Source of the DNA: Maribacter hydrothermalis
Lineage (GTDB): Bacteria; Bacteroidota; Bacteroidia; Flavobacteriales; Flavobacteriaceae
Reading direction: 5' to 3'
NCBI RefSeq assembly: GCF_001913155.1
Contig: NZ_CP018760.1
Span: 2,232,001 to 2,296,000 of the forward strand
DNA length: 64,000 bases
Every line of letters starts with the position of its first letter. Within the stretch, counting starts at the first letter, position 1. The notes beneath the pieces are model-generated. The model worked only from the letters and a program-made list of their open reading frames with translations. It ran no database searches and was not told the DNA's origin. This document shows positions 26,008 to 35,250 of the stretch, piece by piece. The position numbers and the translations under genes were made by a program.

Positions 26008-28842
26008 TTTTTTGTTTAAAAACCAAATTAGAAGTATTCCGATAATGGTTAAAATTGACCACAATAAATAATTTGTAGTGTTTAATGCTGCAGTATTGCC
26101 GGTTATTAAAATACCCGACCAATAGTATGGGTGTCTTAAAATAGCATCATCATTTGAGTTTAAGTAGCTTAATTTTGCCTGCCGTAATGCTTCTTTTTTG
26201 TTTAAACCATCACTTAGGTTTTCATAAAATAGTTTCATTATTTCAGAAGTGCTCTGGTCATTTATTTTCCACAAAGAAGTAACTAATGCTGGCACACCAG
26301 CATAATTAAAACCTCGTGCCAAACTTAACATACCTTCGCCTTTTTGTAATTTCCCAAAACCCGTTTGGCAAGCGCTTAAAGTTACCAGGTCTGCATCTAT
26401 GTGATAATTATATAAGTCTTTAACATAAAGTAAATTGGAATTGTCTTCAGTATCTTCAAATGCTAAATAAGAATAATCTGGAAATTCGTCATTGGCCGAA
26501 GCGTGGGTAGCAAAGTGAATTAAATTATATGAACCAAAATCCTTTTGAAAATTTTCTATACTTGCCTTATTTCCATCGTAAACAGTTCCTTTAAAATAGG
26601 CAGAAATATTTTGTGCTTCTTTTCCATTATAAAGTAAAGGTCCAAAATCAATTCGTTCTTGACTAGCTTTTTGTTTTGAAGTGTTTTGGTTAAAATGTGG
26701 AGCAAATATCATGAGCTTATTACTGCTTTTAACCATCGTCTTATTCTGTTCTTGTAGTAATGTTGCAGAACTAGCATAACTTATGGTGTACTTAGAAAGT
26801 AAATATGACCTTTCATTTTCCGAATTTGTTTGCAACACATCAAATGGTATATAATTAAGCACATCATCGGCAAGAATAATAATATCTGAAGTATGGTTAG
26901 CGGCAAGTGCAGGCTCAATAATTGCTTTGTAAATAAGCGCGCTGTTTTTGCTATAAGCTGTTCTATCTTCAATGTTTGGTGTTGATAATTGACGGTAAAA
27001 ATCGGTAATTGTTTTCTTTAAGTTTTCGTTAAAGGGTAATTTATAAAAAGTTTCATTTTTATGATTTAGTACGATGAGTAATATGGAATTATCCGTAACT
27101 AAATAACTGAATAGCGATTGGTTTTTATTTAATTGTTTTTTTATTTCTTCGGTAGAAATAACGTCCGACATATATTTTAATGCATGGTATTTTGGGTAGT
27201 CTTTTTCAATTTTAGCGATGTAATCATAATATCTTTTTTTAGTTGTAAAAAGTGAGTCGATTAAGGCGTCTTTTTCATTTAGTTTTGAATTGAAAATTTC
27301 CTTGTCTAAATAAGATATTTTAGCCCTATATAGTTGCTCTTCACTAAATACATCTTCTGGTATATTTCCATATTTGGTAGCTTCCGAATTTCTATGAGCC
27401 TCCAAAAGAGCAATACTTTTGCTTTTTTCTATAAAATAAAAAGCATCATTTAGGTATTTTTTTTCTTTGCTCTCTTGGTATAAATCATAAGAAATTAAAA
27501 CCATTGTTTGAATAGTAGGATAGGTTTCTGTAGTCAAAAACTCTTTATCTAATTTACTTTCAAATTCTGGTCGTAAAACATCTAATGTTTTTATAAAGGC
27601 TTTAGAAGTGATATTTGCTTTTTTTAAATATTCAATATCTTTTGTAATGGTATAACTCTCTAAAAGAGTATTGAGTTTTTCTTTTAAAGTGGTAATTAAG
27701 ACTATTTTAGAAAGTACCTTGTTTGGATCGGGATTTGAACTAAATTCAGGGTTGTTAAAATCGTCTTCTAATTGCATCAAAGCTCTTTGATAGTTCGTTA
27801 AAGCAACTTGTATGTTCTTTTTCTTTAAAGCCACCTTTCCCAAACGTGCATAAACCTCTGCAAGATCTGGATGTTTTTGATTTTCTCGGTAAGTGGTTAT
27901 TTTTAATAATGCTCTAGTAAAATAAGCTTCTGCTTTGTCAAAATCTTTAAAACCTAAATAGGCATCGCCATATATTAAGTCTACCTCCCTTGAAAATGGA
28001 TTATCTTCAAAATGTAGCTGGGCACTTTCATCCAATGTTGCAATGGCTGAGGAGAAATTTTCTTGTAGGTTATAATTTTTAGCCAATAGAATATAGGTAG
28101 AGAGAATTCTATTCTTAAAACTAGGGTCTTTTAACTGTGATTTATAAAATTCAAGAGTTTCAATCAGCAAAAGGTTTGCTGCCGTATAATTTTTTTTACT
28201 TTCATAGACCTGTGATAGCAGTTTTTTAGAGTTCATTGTCGAAGTGGTCCAATCGATAAAACTATCTCGGTAGGTGGATACTAATGCAATATCTTTTTTG
28301 TAATTATACTCGGCTAGTTCATATTTGCCTGTGTGTTTGTAAATTGCCCCTAAAAAGCTATAAACACTTGATAAAGTGGCCAAATCATTACTGTTGCGTT
28401 GTTCTTTAGGTATTGATATAAGTTTTGTGAGGAGTTTTTGAAAATACCCTTTAGCAGTAGCATAGTCTTTAATTTTATAGTGATAATTACCTTTGTCAAA
28501 AAGCAAATAATCTTTATAATAATTAATGTTTTCTAAACTTTTAAAACGCTGATCATGGAGCAAAAGACTATCTTCTTGTTTTAAGTTTTTTTGATAATTT
28601 TTTAAATCATAATAGTGCCCATTGGCATTCATTAAATAAATATAAGCACTTAGCATATATTCTAATTCATTCTGCTTATCCCCTAAATCAATTGTTTTAC
28701 GATAGTAATGGTAGGCACTGTCTTTATTGGTATAGTGATAATTATAGGCATTGTTATACGCCTGTTCTAATTCTGAAGTTTGTGAGTTAGAACTCTGAAA
28801 ACAAAGAAAGATTCCAATTTGGAGTATTACAAGATACTTCAT
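25987..28842 (-). CDS. Periplasmic TPR-CHAT protease with C-terminal membrane anchor, system 1
   Basis: 951 aa. Signal peptide (about 1-20), TPR array (about 25-480), coiled-coil-like stretch, then a CHAT caspase-fold domain (about 640-915) with catalytic H780 (LIHFATHA) and C825 (VTLSACQTG) both intact, and a final helix (about 925-941) followed by a basic KKLFKLFK tail. The topology places the peptidase in the periplasm, where the anti-sigma TPRs are. It may cleave or sense the anti-sigma factor (inference). The start codon directly follows a terminator T-run. Confidence 0.9.
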   Translation of the reverse strand: MKYLVILQIGIFLCFQSSNSQTSELEQAYNNAYNYHYTNKDSAYHYYRKTIDLGDKQNELEYMLSAYIYLMNANGHYYDLKNYQKNLKQEDSLLLHDQRFKSLENINYYKDYLLFDKGNYHYKIKDYATAKGYFQKLLTKLISIPKEQRNSNDLATLSSVYSFLGAIYKHTGKYELAEYNYKKDIALVSTYRDSFIDWTTSTMNSKKLLSQVYESKKNYTAANLLLIETLEFYKSQLKDPSFKNRILSTYILLAKNYNLQENFSSAIATLDESAQLHFEDNPFSREVDLIYGDAYLGFKDFDKAEAYFTRALLKITTYRENQKHPDLAEVYARLGKVALKKKNIQVALTNYQRALMQLEDDFNNPEFSSNPDPNKVLSKIVLITTLKEKLNTLLESYTITKDIEYLKKANITSKAFIKTLDVLRPEFESKLDKEFLTTETYPTIQTMVLISYDLYQESKEKKYLNDAFYFIEKSKSIALLEAHRNSEATKYGNIPEDVFSEEQLYRAKISYLDKEIFNSKLNEKDALIDSLFTTKKRYYDYIAKIEKDYPKYHALKYMSDVISTEEIKKQLNKNQSLFSYLVTDNSILLIVLNHKNETFYKLPFNENLKKTITDFYRQLSTPNIEDRTAYSKNSALIYKAIIEPALAANHTSDIIILADDVLNYIPFDVLQTNSENERSYLLSKYTISYASSATLLQEQNKTMVKSSNKLMIFAPHFNQNTSKQKASQERIDFGPLLYNGKEAQNISAYFKGTVYDGNKASIENFQKDFGSYNLIHFATHASANDEFPDYSYLAFEDTEDNSNLLYVKDLYNYHIDADLVTLSACQTGFGKLQKGEGMLSLARGFNYAGVPALVTSLWKINDQSTSEIMKLFYENLSDGLNKKEALRQAKLSYLNSNDDAILRHPYYWSGILITGNTAALNTTNYLLWSILTIIGILLIWFLNKKLFKLFK

Positions 28843-28872
28843 AAAAAAAGCTCCCCTTTTGCCGGAGAGCTT
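28843..28872 (-). terminator. Terminator/attenuator abutting the CHAT start codon, system 1
   Basis: On the minus strand an AAGCTC/GAGCTT stem with two further G-C pairs after a mismatch and a 7-nt loop is followed by seven T, and the next base begins the CHAT ATG. It likely ends most lipoprotein transcripts and limits CHAT expression to read-through. Confidence 0.7.
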
Positions 28873-28894
28873 AAATATACTGATTTCAAGTAAT

Positions 28895-29530
28895 TTACAT
28901 ACTAATTACTGGAGTTGGAATAGTAATTTCGCCAACAGCTTTTGTTTTTAGTGTGGTGTACATAATTCCCTCTCCTTTTAGACCGGTTTTTAATTGTAGG
29001 GCACTTTGACCAAATTCATCTTTAATGGACTCAAATGTTGTTTTAAACGATTGATTTTTATTGTTTTTCATGATAATATCAGTAACCATTAATTCTTCGC
29101 CTAGGACTATTACAGATTTTGAAGAAATATTTTGTATGGGAATGCAATTGTTTTCTCCGCCTACTAGACATGGCTTAGGCGGTGGAATTGGACCGATAGG
29201 TCCTTTAGGTTTTTTTATTGAATATAAAAATTCATTAAATCGAATTAATTTACCAATCTGAATTTGAATATTTTCAATTTGTTCCATTGCCTCTTTGTTG
29301 CCATTTTCTAATTCGGCAACCAGTTTTATTTTTTGATTTTCTAAATTTTTAATTTCCGCTTCTGCACTTGAATAATAAATTTCAATGCCATAGAGATAGT
29401 TATCTTCTTGCTCTATCATTGTTTTGGCGGTAATTGCCGTTAGCTCTTCTTGTGATGATTGCTCTGGACTGCTACAAGATATCAGTAACAACGAGCTTAG
29501 AAATAGTGTTAAGTAAGTCATGTTTTTCAT
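28895..29530 (-). CDS. Lipoprotein with coiled coil and Pro-rich Cys pair, system 1
   Basis: 211 aa. Lipobox LLLISCSS. A Glu/Lys-rich helix (about 45-100) precedes a Gly-Pro-rich segment with a Cys pair (PPPKPCLVGGENNC), then a beta domain that includes an RNA-independent structural pattern of unknown role. The same architecture occurs in the system 2 lipoprotein 52262-52888 (GPKPLPPCPRPRNC), which also sits upstream of CHAT. Its ATG lies 22 nt after the predicted ECF promoter. Possibly the surface sensor or substrate of the CHAT protein (inference). Confidence 0.78.
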   Translation of the reverse strand: MKNMTYLTLFLSSLLLISCSSPEQSSQEELTAITAKTMIEQEDNYLYGIEIYYSSAEAEIKNLENQKIKLVAELENGNKEAMEQIENIQIQIGKLIRFNEFLYSIKKPKGPIGPIPPPKPCLVGGENNCIPIQNISSKSVIVLGEELMVTDIIMKNNKNQSFKTTFESIKDEFGQSALQLKTGLKGEGIMYTTLKTKAVGEITIPTPVISM

Positions 29531-29552
29531 TTTTAGTTCAGTTAATTTATAG

Positions 29553-29582
29553 TTAGTCTTTAATTTTTATTGTTTGTTAACA
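29553..29582 (-). promoter_or_regulatory. Candidate ECF-sigma promoter, system 1 (lipoprotein-CHAT unit)
   Basis: Minus strand: TGTTAAC, 17 nt, GACTAA, and 22 nt to the ATG at 29530. Element sequences and spacing are the same as at 24641-24670. The rest of the 319-nt gap up to 29849 holds only the terminator at 29717-29753; I see no gene in it. Confidence 0.55.
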
Positions 29583-29716
29583 ATAGGAGGGAGAGTAACT
29601 TAAAATTAGTAAAATAATAAACACATTCATTTTGAATTCTCTTAAATTTAAGTGGTTATTAAATGATTGAATTACAAGTGCTTATTTCGCATAATTCAGT
29701 CCCAATATAAGGGGTG

Positions 29717-29753
29717 AAACAAAAAATCCAACCTAAATAAATAGATTGGATTT
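29717..29753 (-). terminator. Terminator of the aminotransferase gene; inverted copy of the tRNA-Asn terminator
   Basis: The 37 bp are the exact reverse complement of 11800-11836. In the minus orientation the 15-bp stem (29721-29735/29742-29756) is fully paired with one T-G and ends in T6. Confidence 0.75.
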
Positions 29754-29849
29754 TTTGTTTTTGATTACTATTAATGATACGGAATACTGTTTGCGGTAAT
29801 TTACTGATATTAAAGACTATAAATTTTTTATAAACAAACTGTACTACAA

Positions 29850-31355
29850 TTAAATAGCAAACCAATCAGTAACTTCTTTAATGATTTTTTCGTCTCCACA
29901 ATTCTTAAAATCAAACTCATTGGTTTTTGGGTTGTAAACGTAATCTTTACCCCATTCTTTAAAATTGTGAGCAACTTCATTAATAGCATCACAGATATAA
30001 ACTAATTCTTCATTAGACGTAATAGGATGTAATGACAATCGTACCCAACCAGGTTTGTCAGTCAAATTACTGTTTTCAATGTCTTTGGACATAGTCGTAG
30101 AAGAATCGTTGTCCATATCAAATAGATAATGGCAATAGGTGCTGGCACATGACCAACCTCCTCTAACTTGAATTCCAAATTTGTCATTTAATAAACGAAC
30201 CACAAGATTGTAATGAGCTCCTTCTATTCCAAAGGAAACTACTCCTATGCGTTTTGCATCATTATCACCTAAGATAAACAGACCTTCAATTTGTTTAAAA
30301 GCTGTAAAACATTGCGCTAATAATTCTTCTTCGCGTTTTTCAATGTTCGAAGTGCCCATTTTTTCTTTTAGGCGAATAACAAGAGCTGTACGCATTACTT
30401 GAAGAAAACCTGGGGTTCCACCATCTTCTTTAGTTTCAATATCTGTATAATAGCTGTATGCGCCCCATGGGTTGGTCCATTTTACATTTCCACCACCAGG
30501 TACATCGGGACAATTCGTATTGTACAGATTTTTATTGAAAACTAATACGCCACAAGTACCTGGGCCTCCTAAGAATTTATGTGGAGAAAACAGTATAGCA
30601 TCTAAATAAGCCTCTGGGTCTTTTGGATGCATGTTTATTTCTACATAGGGTGCAGAAGCAGCAAAATCCATAATACATATTCCTTTGTTTTGGTGCATTA
30701 CTTTTGCTAGTTCATGGTATCTAGAAATTATGCCCGTTACATTGGAACAAGCTGTAAATGCTCCTATTTTTTGTGGGCGGTCCGCGTATTTTTCAACTTC
30801 CGCTCTTAGTTTTTCAGGACAGATAAGGTTGTTTTCATCGCAAGGAACAATAACTACATCAGCAATGGTTTCCATCCAAGGAACTTGATTAGAATGGTGT
30901 TCCATGTGAGAAATAAAAACAACCGGACGTTCATTCTCCGGTAATTTTATTTTATTTTTTATCGTGTCTGGCCACCGAAGTCCCATTATACGTTGAAGTC
31001 TAGAGAGCACACCCGTCATACCTGTACCGGCAGTTACCAGTACATCATTTTCATTTGCATTTACATGCTTTTTAATTATTTCTCTAGCATGTTTATAGGC
31101 ATATGTAGATGCTTTCCCTGTTTCACTTGAAAACGAATGTGTATTGGCAATCATTGGGCCTATAGTATTTCGCATGGTGTCTTCAATGGGGCCATAAAGT
31201 CTGCCGCTAGCAATCCAGTCTGCATAAAGTAGATTTTGAGTTCCATAAACCGAATCAAATTTGGCATTTTCTCCTACTACATGTGATTTAAATTGAGTAA
31301 AATGCAGTTCAAGAGAAGATTGCTTTAGCTCTTTTTGAGATTTAGCTGTTGCCAT
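29850..31355 (-). CDS. Class V aminotransferase-fold PLP enzyme (cysteine desulfurase-like)
   Basis: 501 aa. PLP-fold type I features: TAGTGMTGVLSRL, HMEHHSNQVPW, the PLP-ring Asp D230 (CIMDFAASAPYVEI) and the Schiff-base Lys K260 in SPHKFLGGPGTCGVL. A C-terminal SCASTYCHYLF could supply a cysteine, but no SufS/NifS signature is complete, so desulfurase activity is unproven. Cytoplasmic, monocistronic, with the terminator at 29717-29753. Confidence 0.85.
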   Translation of the reverse strand: MATAKSQKELKQSSLELHFTQFKSHVVGENAKFDSVYGTQNLLYADWIASGRLYGPIEDTMRNTIGPMIANTHSFSSETGKASTYAYKHAREIIKKHVNANENDVLVTAGTGMTGVLSRLQRIMGLRWPDTIKNKIKLPENERPVVFISHMEHHSNQVPWMETIADVVIVPCDENNLICPEKLRAEVEKYADRPQKIGAFTACSNVTGIISRYHELAKVMHQNKGICIMDFAASAPYVEINMHPKDPEAYLDAILFSPHKFLGGPGTCGVLVFNKNLYNTNCPDVPGGGNVKWTNPWGAYSYYTDIETKEDGGTPGFLQVMRTALVIRLKEKMGTSNIEKREEELLAQCFTAFKQIEGLFILGDNDAKRIGVVSFGIEGAHYNLVVRLLNDKFGIQVRGGWSCASTYCHYLFDMDNDSSTTMSKDIENSNLTDKPGWVRLSLHPITSNEELVYICDAINEVAHNFKEWGKDYVYNPKTNEFDFKNCGDEKIIKEVTDWFAI

Positions 31356-31538
31356 ATTAAAGTATTTTAATGAAAACTGGGTGGAAAGATACTAAGGGTC
31401 GTTCAATTACTTTAGTTATGTCAATATTTTTTTTGGACGTACGAACAAAGTTTAAATACTTTCAACATTTCGGATAATTTGAATTATTATCAGAAAAGGC
31501 AGTCTTTTTTTGTAAATGACATCGCCAATCTTTTTCAA

Positions 31539-31546
31539 TATCTTTG
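31539..31546 (+). promoter_or_regulatory. -7 box TATCTTTG of the propionyl-CoA operon
   Basis: Matches TAnnTTTG, with the first start codon 33 nt downstream. No well-spaced -33 TTG is obvious. No B12 riboswitch was recognised here. Confidence 0.45.
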
Positions 31547-31579
31547 ATTCACCAAAAAAATGTATTTACATCATAACAT

Positions 31580-32059
31580 ATGTCGAACTATTTAATTACA
31601 GTAAACGAGGAAGAATTAGAATTCAAAACTAGCGATGCCGATTCTTTAGATAGCATTGCCGTTAACGCACAAACCCTTCATGTTTTAGATAACAATACTG
31701 CTTTTGAGGTAGAAATACACCATGCAGATTATTTAAACAAGACTATTTCACTTTCTGTTAATGGCAATATATATGAGGTTAAGCTTGAAGATGAATACGA
31801 TCAGCAGGTTAAAAAAATGGGATTGCTGGCAGTAACGACTCAAAAACTGAATGAGGTTAAAGCTCCTATGCCCGGGTTAATTGTTGATGTAATGGTTGAG
31901 GTAGGTGAAGAGATTGTAGAAGGCACTCCATTGTTAGTTTTGTCGGCAATGAAGATGGAGAATATTATTCTTGCTCAAGGTGAGGGAATAATTAAATCTA
32001 TTGAAGTAAAAAAAGACGATGCCGTAGAAAAAGGGCAGGTAATTATTGAAATGGAATAG
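31580..32059 (+). CDS. Biotin carboxyl carrier subunit of acyl-CoA carboxylase
   Basis: 159 aa. A lipoyl/biotinyl domain at about 92-159 contains the biotinylation motif AMKM (123-126, biotin on K125) and the APMPGLI strand. The N-terminal half (about 1-80) resembles the BT domain that docks carrier to carboxylase in propionyl-CoA carboxylases. It shuttles carboxyl-biotin between the next two gene products. First gene of the propionate operon. Confidence 0.93.
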   Translation: MSNYLITVNEEELEFKTSDADSLDSIAVNAQTLHVLDNNTAFEVEIHHADYLNKTISLSVNGNIYEVKLEDEYDQQVKKMGLLAVTTQKLNEVKAPMPGLIVDVMVEVGEEIVEGTPLLVLSAMKMENIILAQGEGIIKSIEVKKDDAVEKGQVIIEME

Positions 32060-32149
32060 AAATACACGATGGTCATAAGAGGAAACTCTTGAAATTTAGA
32101 TGTAAATCGTTCGAAATTAAACCTCGATTATGGAGTAAATTAAGTTTTA

Positions 32150-33622
32150 ATGAAAAAAATATTGATAGCCAACCGTGGTGAAATAGCTTTGCGAATAATG
32201 AAAACTGCCCAAAAAATGGGTATCAAAACAGTTGCCGTTTATTCAGAAGTCGACCGTCATTCACCCCATGTAAAATTTGCCGATGAAGCAGTATTGTTAG
32301 GGCCTGCGCCGTCATCAGAATCTTATCTGGTGATGGAGAAAGTTATTAATGCTGCTAAGGTAACAGGAGCAGAAGGTATTCACCCAGGTTACGGATTTTT
32401 AAGTGAAAATGCTGTTTTTGCTCAAATGGTCCAGGATAATGGTATAGTGTTTATTGGACCAAAACCTCATGCGATTAAGGTTATGGGGAATAAACTAGCG
32501 GCAAAAGAAGCTGTTAGAGATTATGATATTCCTATGGTGCCTGGTATTGAAGAGGCAATAACCGATGTGGCTTTAGCAGAAAAAGTAGCTAAACAAATAG
32601 GCTTTCCAATTTTAATAAAAGCTTCTGCAGGTGGTGGTGGTAAGGGAATGCGTGTGGTTGAAAACTTGAAGGATCTACCAGAACAAATGCAACGGGCCAT
32701 CAGCGAAGCACAGGCTGCTTTTGGAGATGGTTCCGTTTTTATAGAAAAATATGTGGGCTCGCCCAGACATATAGAAATTCAAGTACTTGCCGATACGCAT
32801 GGTAATACGGTTCATTTATTTGAGCGGGAATGTAGCGTGCAAAGAAGGCATCAAAAAGTAGTGGAAGAAGCTCCATCAGCGGTTCTAACTCCAGAAATTA
32901 GAACAGCAATGGGTGAAGCTGCTATTAAAGTGGCAAAAGCTTGTGATTATGTGGGTGCTGGTACCGTTGAATTTTTACTGGATGAAAAAAAGAATTTTTA
33001 CTTCTTAGAAATGAACACAAGGTTGCAAGTAGAGCATCCAGTTTCTGAATTAATATCTGGTATAGATTTAGTAGAACAACAAATTAAAGTGGCCCGTGGC
33101 GAAAAGTTAGCTTTTACCCAAGAAGATTTGAAAATAACAGGTCATGCGCTTGAGGTTCGTGTGTATGCGGAAGACCCGTTAGCTAATTTTATGCCTAGCA
33201 TAGGTACGTTATCAACTTATAAAACCCCGGTAGGAGAGGGTATTCGTGTTGATGATGGTTTTGAGGAAGGTATGGAGGTTCCTATTTATTATGACCCAAT
33301 GATTTCTAAGTTGATTACCTATGGAAAAAACAGGGAAGAAGCTATTCAATTAATGATAAAAGCAATTGATAACTATAAAGTTGAAGGTGTTGCTACAACC
33401 TTATCTTTTGGCAAATTTGTATGTGAGCATGAAGCTTTTACTTCAGGAAATTTCGATACACATTTTGTCAAAAACTATTATTCTCCAGAGCATTTAGAAA
33501 AGCAGTATGCTGAAGAAAGAAGAATAGCGGCATTAGTTGCCTTGAAGCTATATTTAGAAAATGATAAAATAGTAAAAATTCCGACTAAAATTTCTTCGAA
33601 TTGGCAGAAGAATAGAGCTTAG
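32150..33622 (+). CDS. Biotin carboxylase subunit (propionyl-CoA carboxylase type)
   Basis: 490 aa, usual size for an AccC-type subunit. N-domain KILIANRGEIALRI, HPGYGFLSENA, ATP-grasp loop GGGGKGMRVV, EKYVGSPRHIEIQ, and the metal/catalytic segment FLEMNTRLQVEHPVSE. It carboxylates biotin with ATP and bicarbonate. 90 nt downstream of the carrier gene and 27 nt before the carboxyltransferase gene, forming a split three-subunit carboxylase. Propionyl-CoA is the likely substrate because mutase genes follow. Confidence 0.95.
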   Translation: MKKILIANRGEIALRIMKTAQKMGIKTVAVYSEVDRHSPHVKFADEAVLLGPAPSSESYLVMEKVINAAKVTGAEGIHPGYGFLSENAVFAQMVQDNGIVFIGPKPHAIKVMGNKLAAKEAVRDYDIPMVPGIEEAITDVALAEKVAKQIGFPILIKASAGGGGKGMRVVENLKDLPEQMQRAISEAQAAFGDGSVFIEKYVGSPRHIEIQVLADTHGNTVHLFERECSVQRRHQKVVEEAPSAVLTPEIRTAMGEAAIKVAKACDYVGAGTVEFLLDEKKNFYFLEMNTRLQVEHPVSELISGIDLVEQQIKVARGEKLAFTQEDLKITGHALEVRVYAEDPLANFMPSIGTLSTYKTPVGEGIRVDDGFEEGMEVPIYYDPMISKLITYGKNREEAIQLMIKAIDNYKVEGVATTLSFGKFVCEHEAFTSGNFDTHFVKNYYSPEHLEKQYAEERRIAALVALKLYLENDKIVKIPTKISSNWQKNRA

Positions 33623-33649
33623 AATTGCAAATCGATTTGAAAAACTAGA

Positions 33650-35191
33650 ATGAAAGATAATAAACAAATACTAGCAGAGAAACTGGCATTGGCTAAACTA
33701 GGTGGTGGTCAAGTACGTATTGATAAACAGCACGCCAAAGGAAAGTTAACTGCTCGCGAACGTGTTCATTTTTTGTTAGATGAGGGCTCATTTGAAGAAA
33801 TGGGTGCTTTAGTTACCCACCGTACTAAAGATTTTGGTATGGAAAAACAAGTCTTCTATGGAGACGGAGTGGTAACTGGTTATGGTACTATTAACGGCAG
33901 ACAAGTTTGTGTTTTTGCACAAGATTTTACTGTTTTTGGGGGTGCGCTATCTGAAACCCATGCCGAAAAAATCTGTAAAATTATGGATATGGCCATGAAG
34001 ATAGGTGTCCCCATGATTGGTCTGAATGACAGTGGTGGCGCTCGAATTCAGGAAGGGGTACGTTCATTAGGTGGCTATGCCGATATTTTTCATAAAAACG
34101 TAATGGCATCGGGAGTAATTCCGCAGATTTCTGCAATAATGGGACCTTGTGCCGGGGGAGCGGTATACTCGCCTGCAATGACGGACTTCACCTTAATGGT
34201 CGAGAACTCTAGTTATATGTTCGTTACAGGTCCTAATGTGGTAAAAACGGTAACAAATGAAGAGGTAACATCAGAAGAATTGGGTGGTGCAATAACACAT
34301 GCTACCAAATCTGGAGTAACCCATTTAACGGCTGCGAATGATATTCAATGTATTAATCAAATTAAGAAGATGATTAGTTACATGCCTCAGAATTGTGAGG
34401 ATAAGCCAACAGATATTCCGTTTGAACTAGGTAATGAAGTTCGTGATGTATTAGAAGATATTGTTCCTGAGAATGCAAATCAGCCTTACGATATGCGTCA
34501 TGTCATCAACGGAATTATAGACCAAGATACTTTCTTTGAAATACATGCAGCATATGCAGACAATATTGTAGTAGGTTTTGCAAGGTTAGGGGGTAAAAGT
34601 ATTGGTATTGTTGCCAATCAGCCTATTAGTTTGGCAGGTGTGTTAGATGTTGATAGTTCTAAAAAGGCAGCACGTTTTACTCGTTTTTGCGATTGTTTTA
34701 ATATTCCACTTTTAGTATTGGTAGATGTACCAGGATTTTTACCAGGTACAGATCAAGAATGGAATGGTATTATAACCAACGGCGCAAAGTTATTATATGC
34801 TTTAAGTGAAGCTACCGTGCCTAAAGTAACGGTTATTACCAGAAAAGCATACGGTGGCGCGTATGATGTAATGAATTCTAAACATATTGGTGCCGATTTA
34901 AATTATGCTTGGCCAAATGCAGAAATTGCAGTAATGGGAGCAAAAGGAGCAAGTGAAATTATTTTTAGAAAAGAAATTAGTGTGGCTGAAGACCCTGTGG
35001 CGAAATTGGCGGAAAAAGAGGCCGAGTATGCAAAATTATTTGCAAACCCTTACAGTGCTGCACAAAGAGGTTTTATAGATGAGGTTATTTTGCCAAAAGA
35101 CACAAGAAGAAAATTGATTAAAGCATACACAATGCTTGAGAATAAAGTAGCAACTTTGCCAAAGAAGAAGCATGGTAATATTCCGTTGTAA
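33650..35191 (+). CDS. Acyl-CoA carboxylase carboxyltransferase subunit (PccB-like)
   Basis: 513 aa, normal length. Paired crotonase-fold halves with signatures [45 protein letters not shown] and [19 protein letters not shown]. It transfers CO2 from biotin to acyl-CoA, probably propionyl-CoA to methylmalonyl-CoA. A weak hairpin with a T-tract (TTGATTTTTT..AAAATCAA, about 35195-35213) follows it and may reduce downstream transcription. Confidence 0.95.
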   Translation: MKDNKQILAEKLALAKLGGGQVRIDKQHAKGKLTARERVHFLLDEGSFEEMGALVTHRTKDFGMEKQVFYGDGVVTGYGTINGRQVCVFAQDFTVFGGALSETHAEKICKIMDMAMKIGVPMIGLNDSGGARIQEGVRSLGGYADIFHKNVMASGVIPQISAIMGPCAGGAVYSPAMTDFTLMVENSSYMFVTGPNVVKTVTNEEVTSEELGGAITHATKSGVTHLTAANDIQCINQIKKMISYMPQNCEDKPTDIPFELGNEVRDVLEDIVPENANQPYDMRHVINGIIDQDTFFEIHAAYADNIVVGFARLGGKSIGIVANQPISLAGVLDVDSSKKAARFTRFCDCFNIPLLVLVDVPGFLPGTDQEWNGIITNGAKLLYALSEATVPKVTVITRKAYGGAYDVMNSKHIGADLNYAWPNAEIAVMGAKGASEIIFRKEISVAEDPVAKLAEKEAEYAKLFANPYSAAQRGFIDEVILPKDTRRKLIKAYTMLENKVATLPKKKHGNIPL

Positions 35192-35250
35192 ATGTTGATT
35201 TTTTAAAAATCAAATCTTAAAGTGTGTTTGGCGAGTTGCATAAATAGCTT

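Noticed and set aside
29659..29865. 68-codon minus-strand frame
   Set aside because: It spans the terminator hairpin and the end of the aminotransferase gene; a shadow.
31356..31579. Possible cobalamin riboswitch before the B12-dependent pathway
   Set aside because: No B12-box-like sequence or large structured leader; the predicted transcript leader is only about 27 nt.
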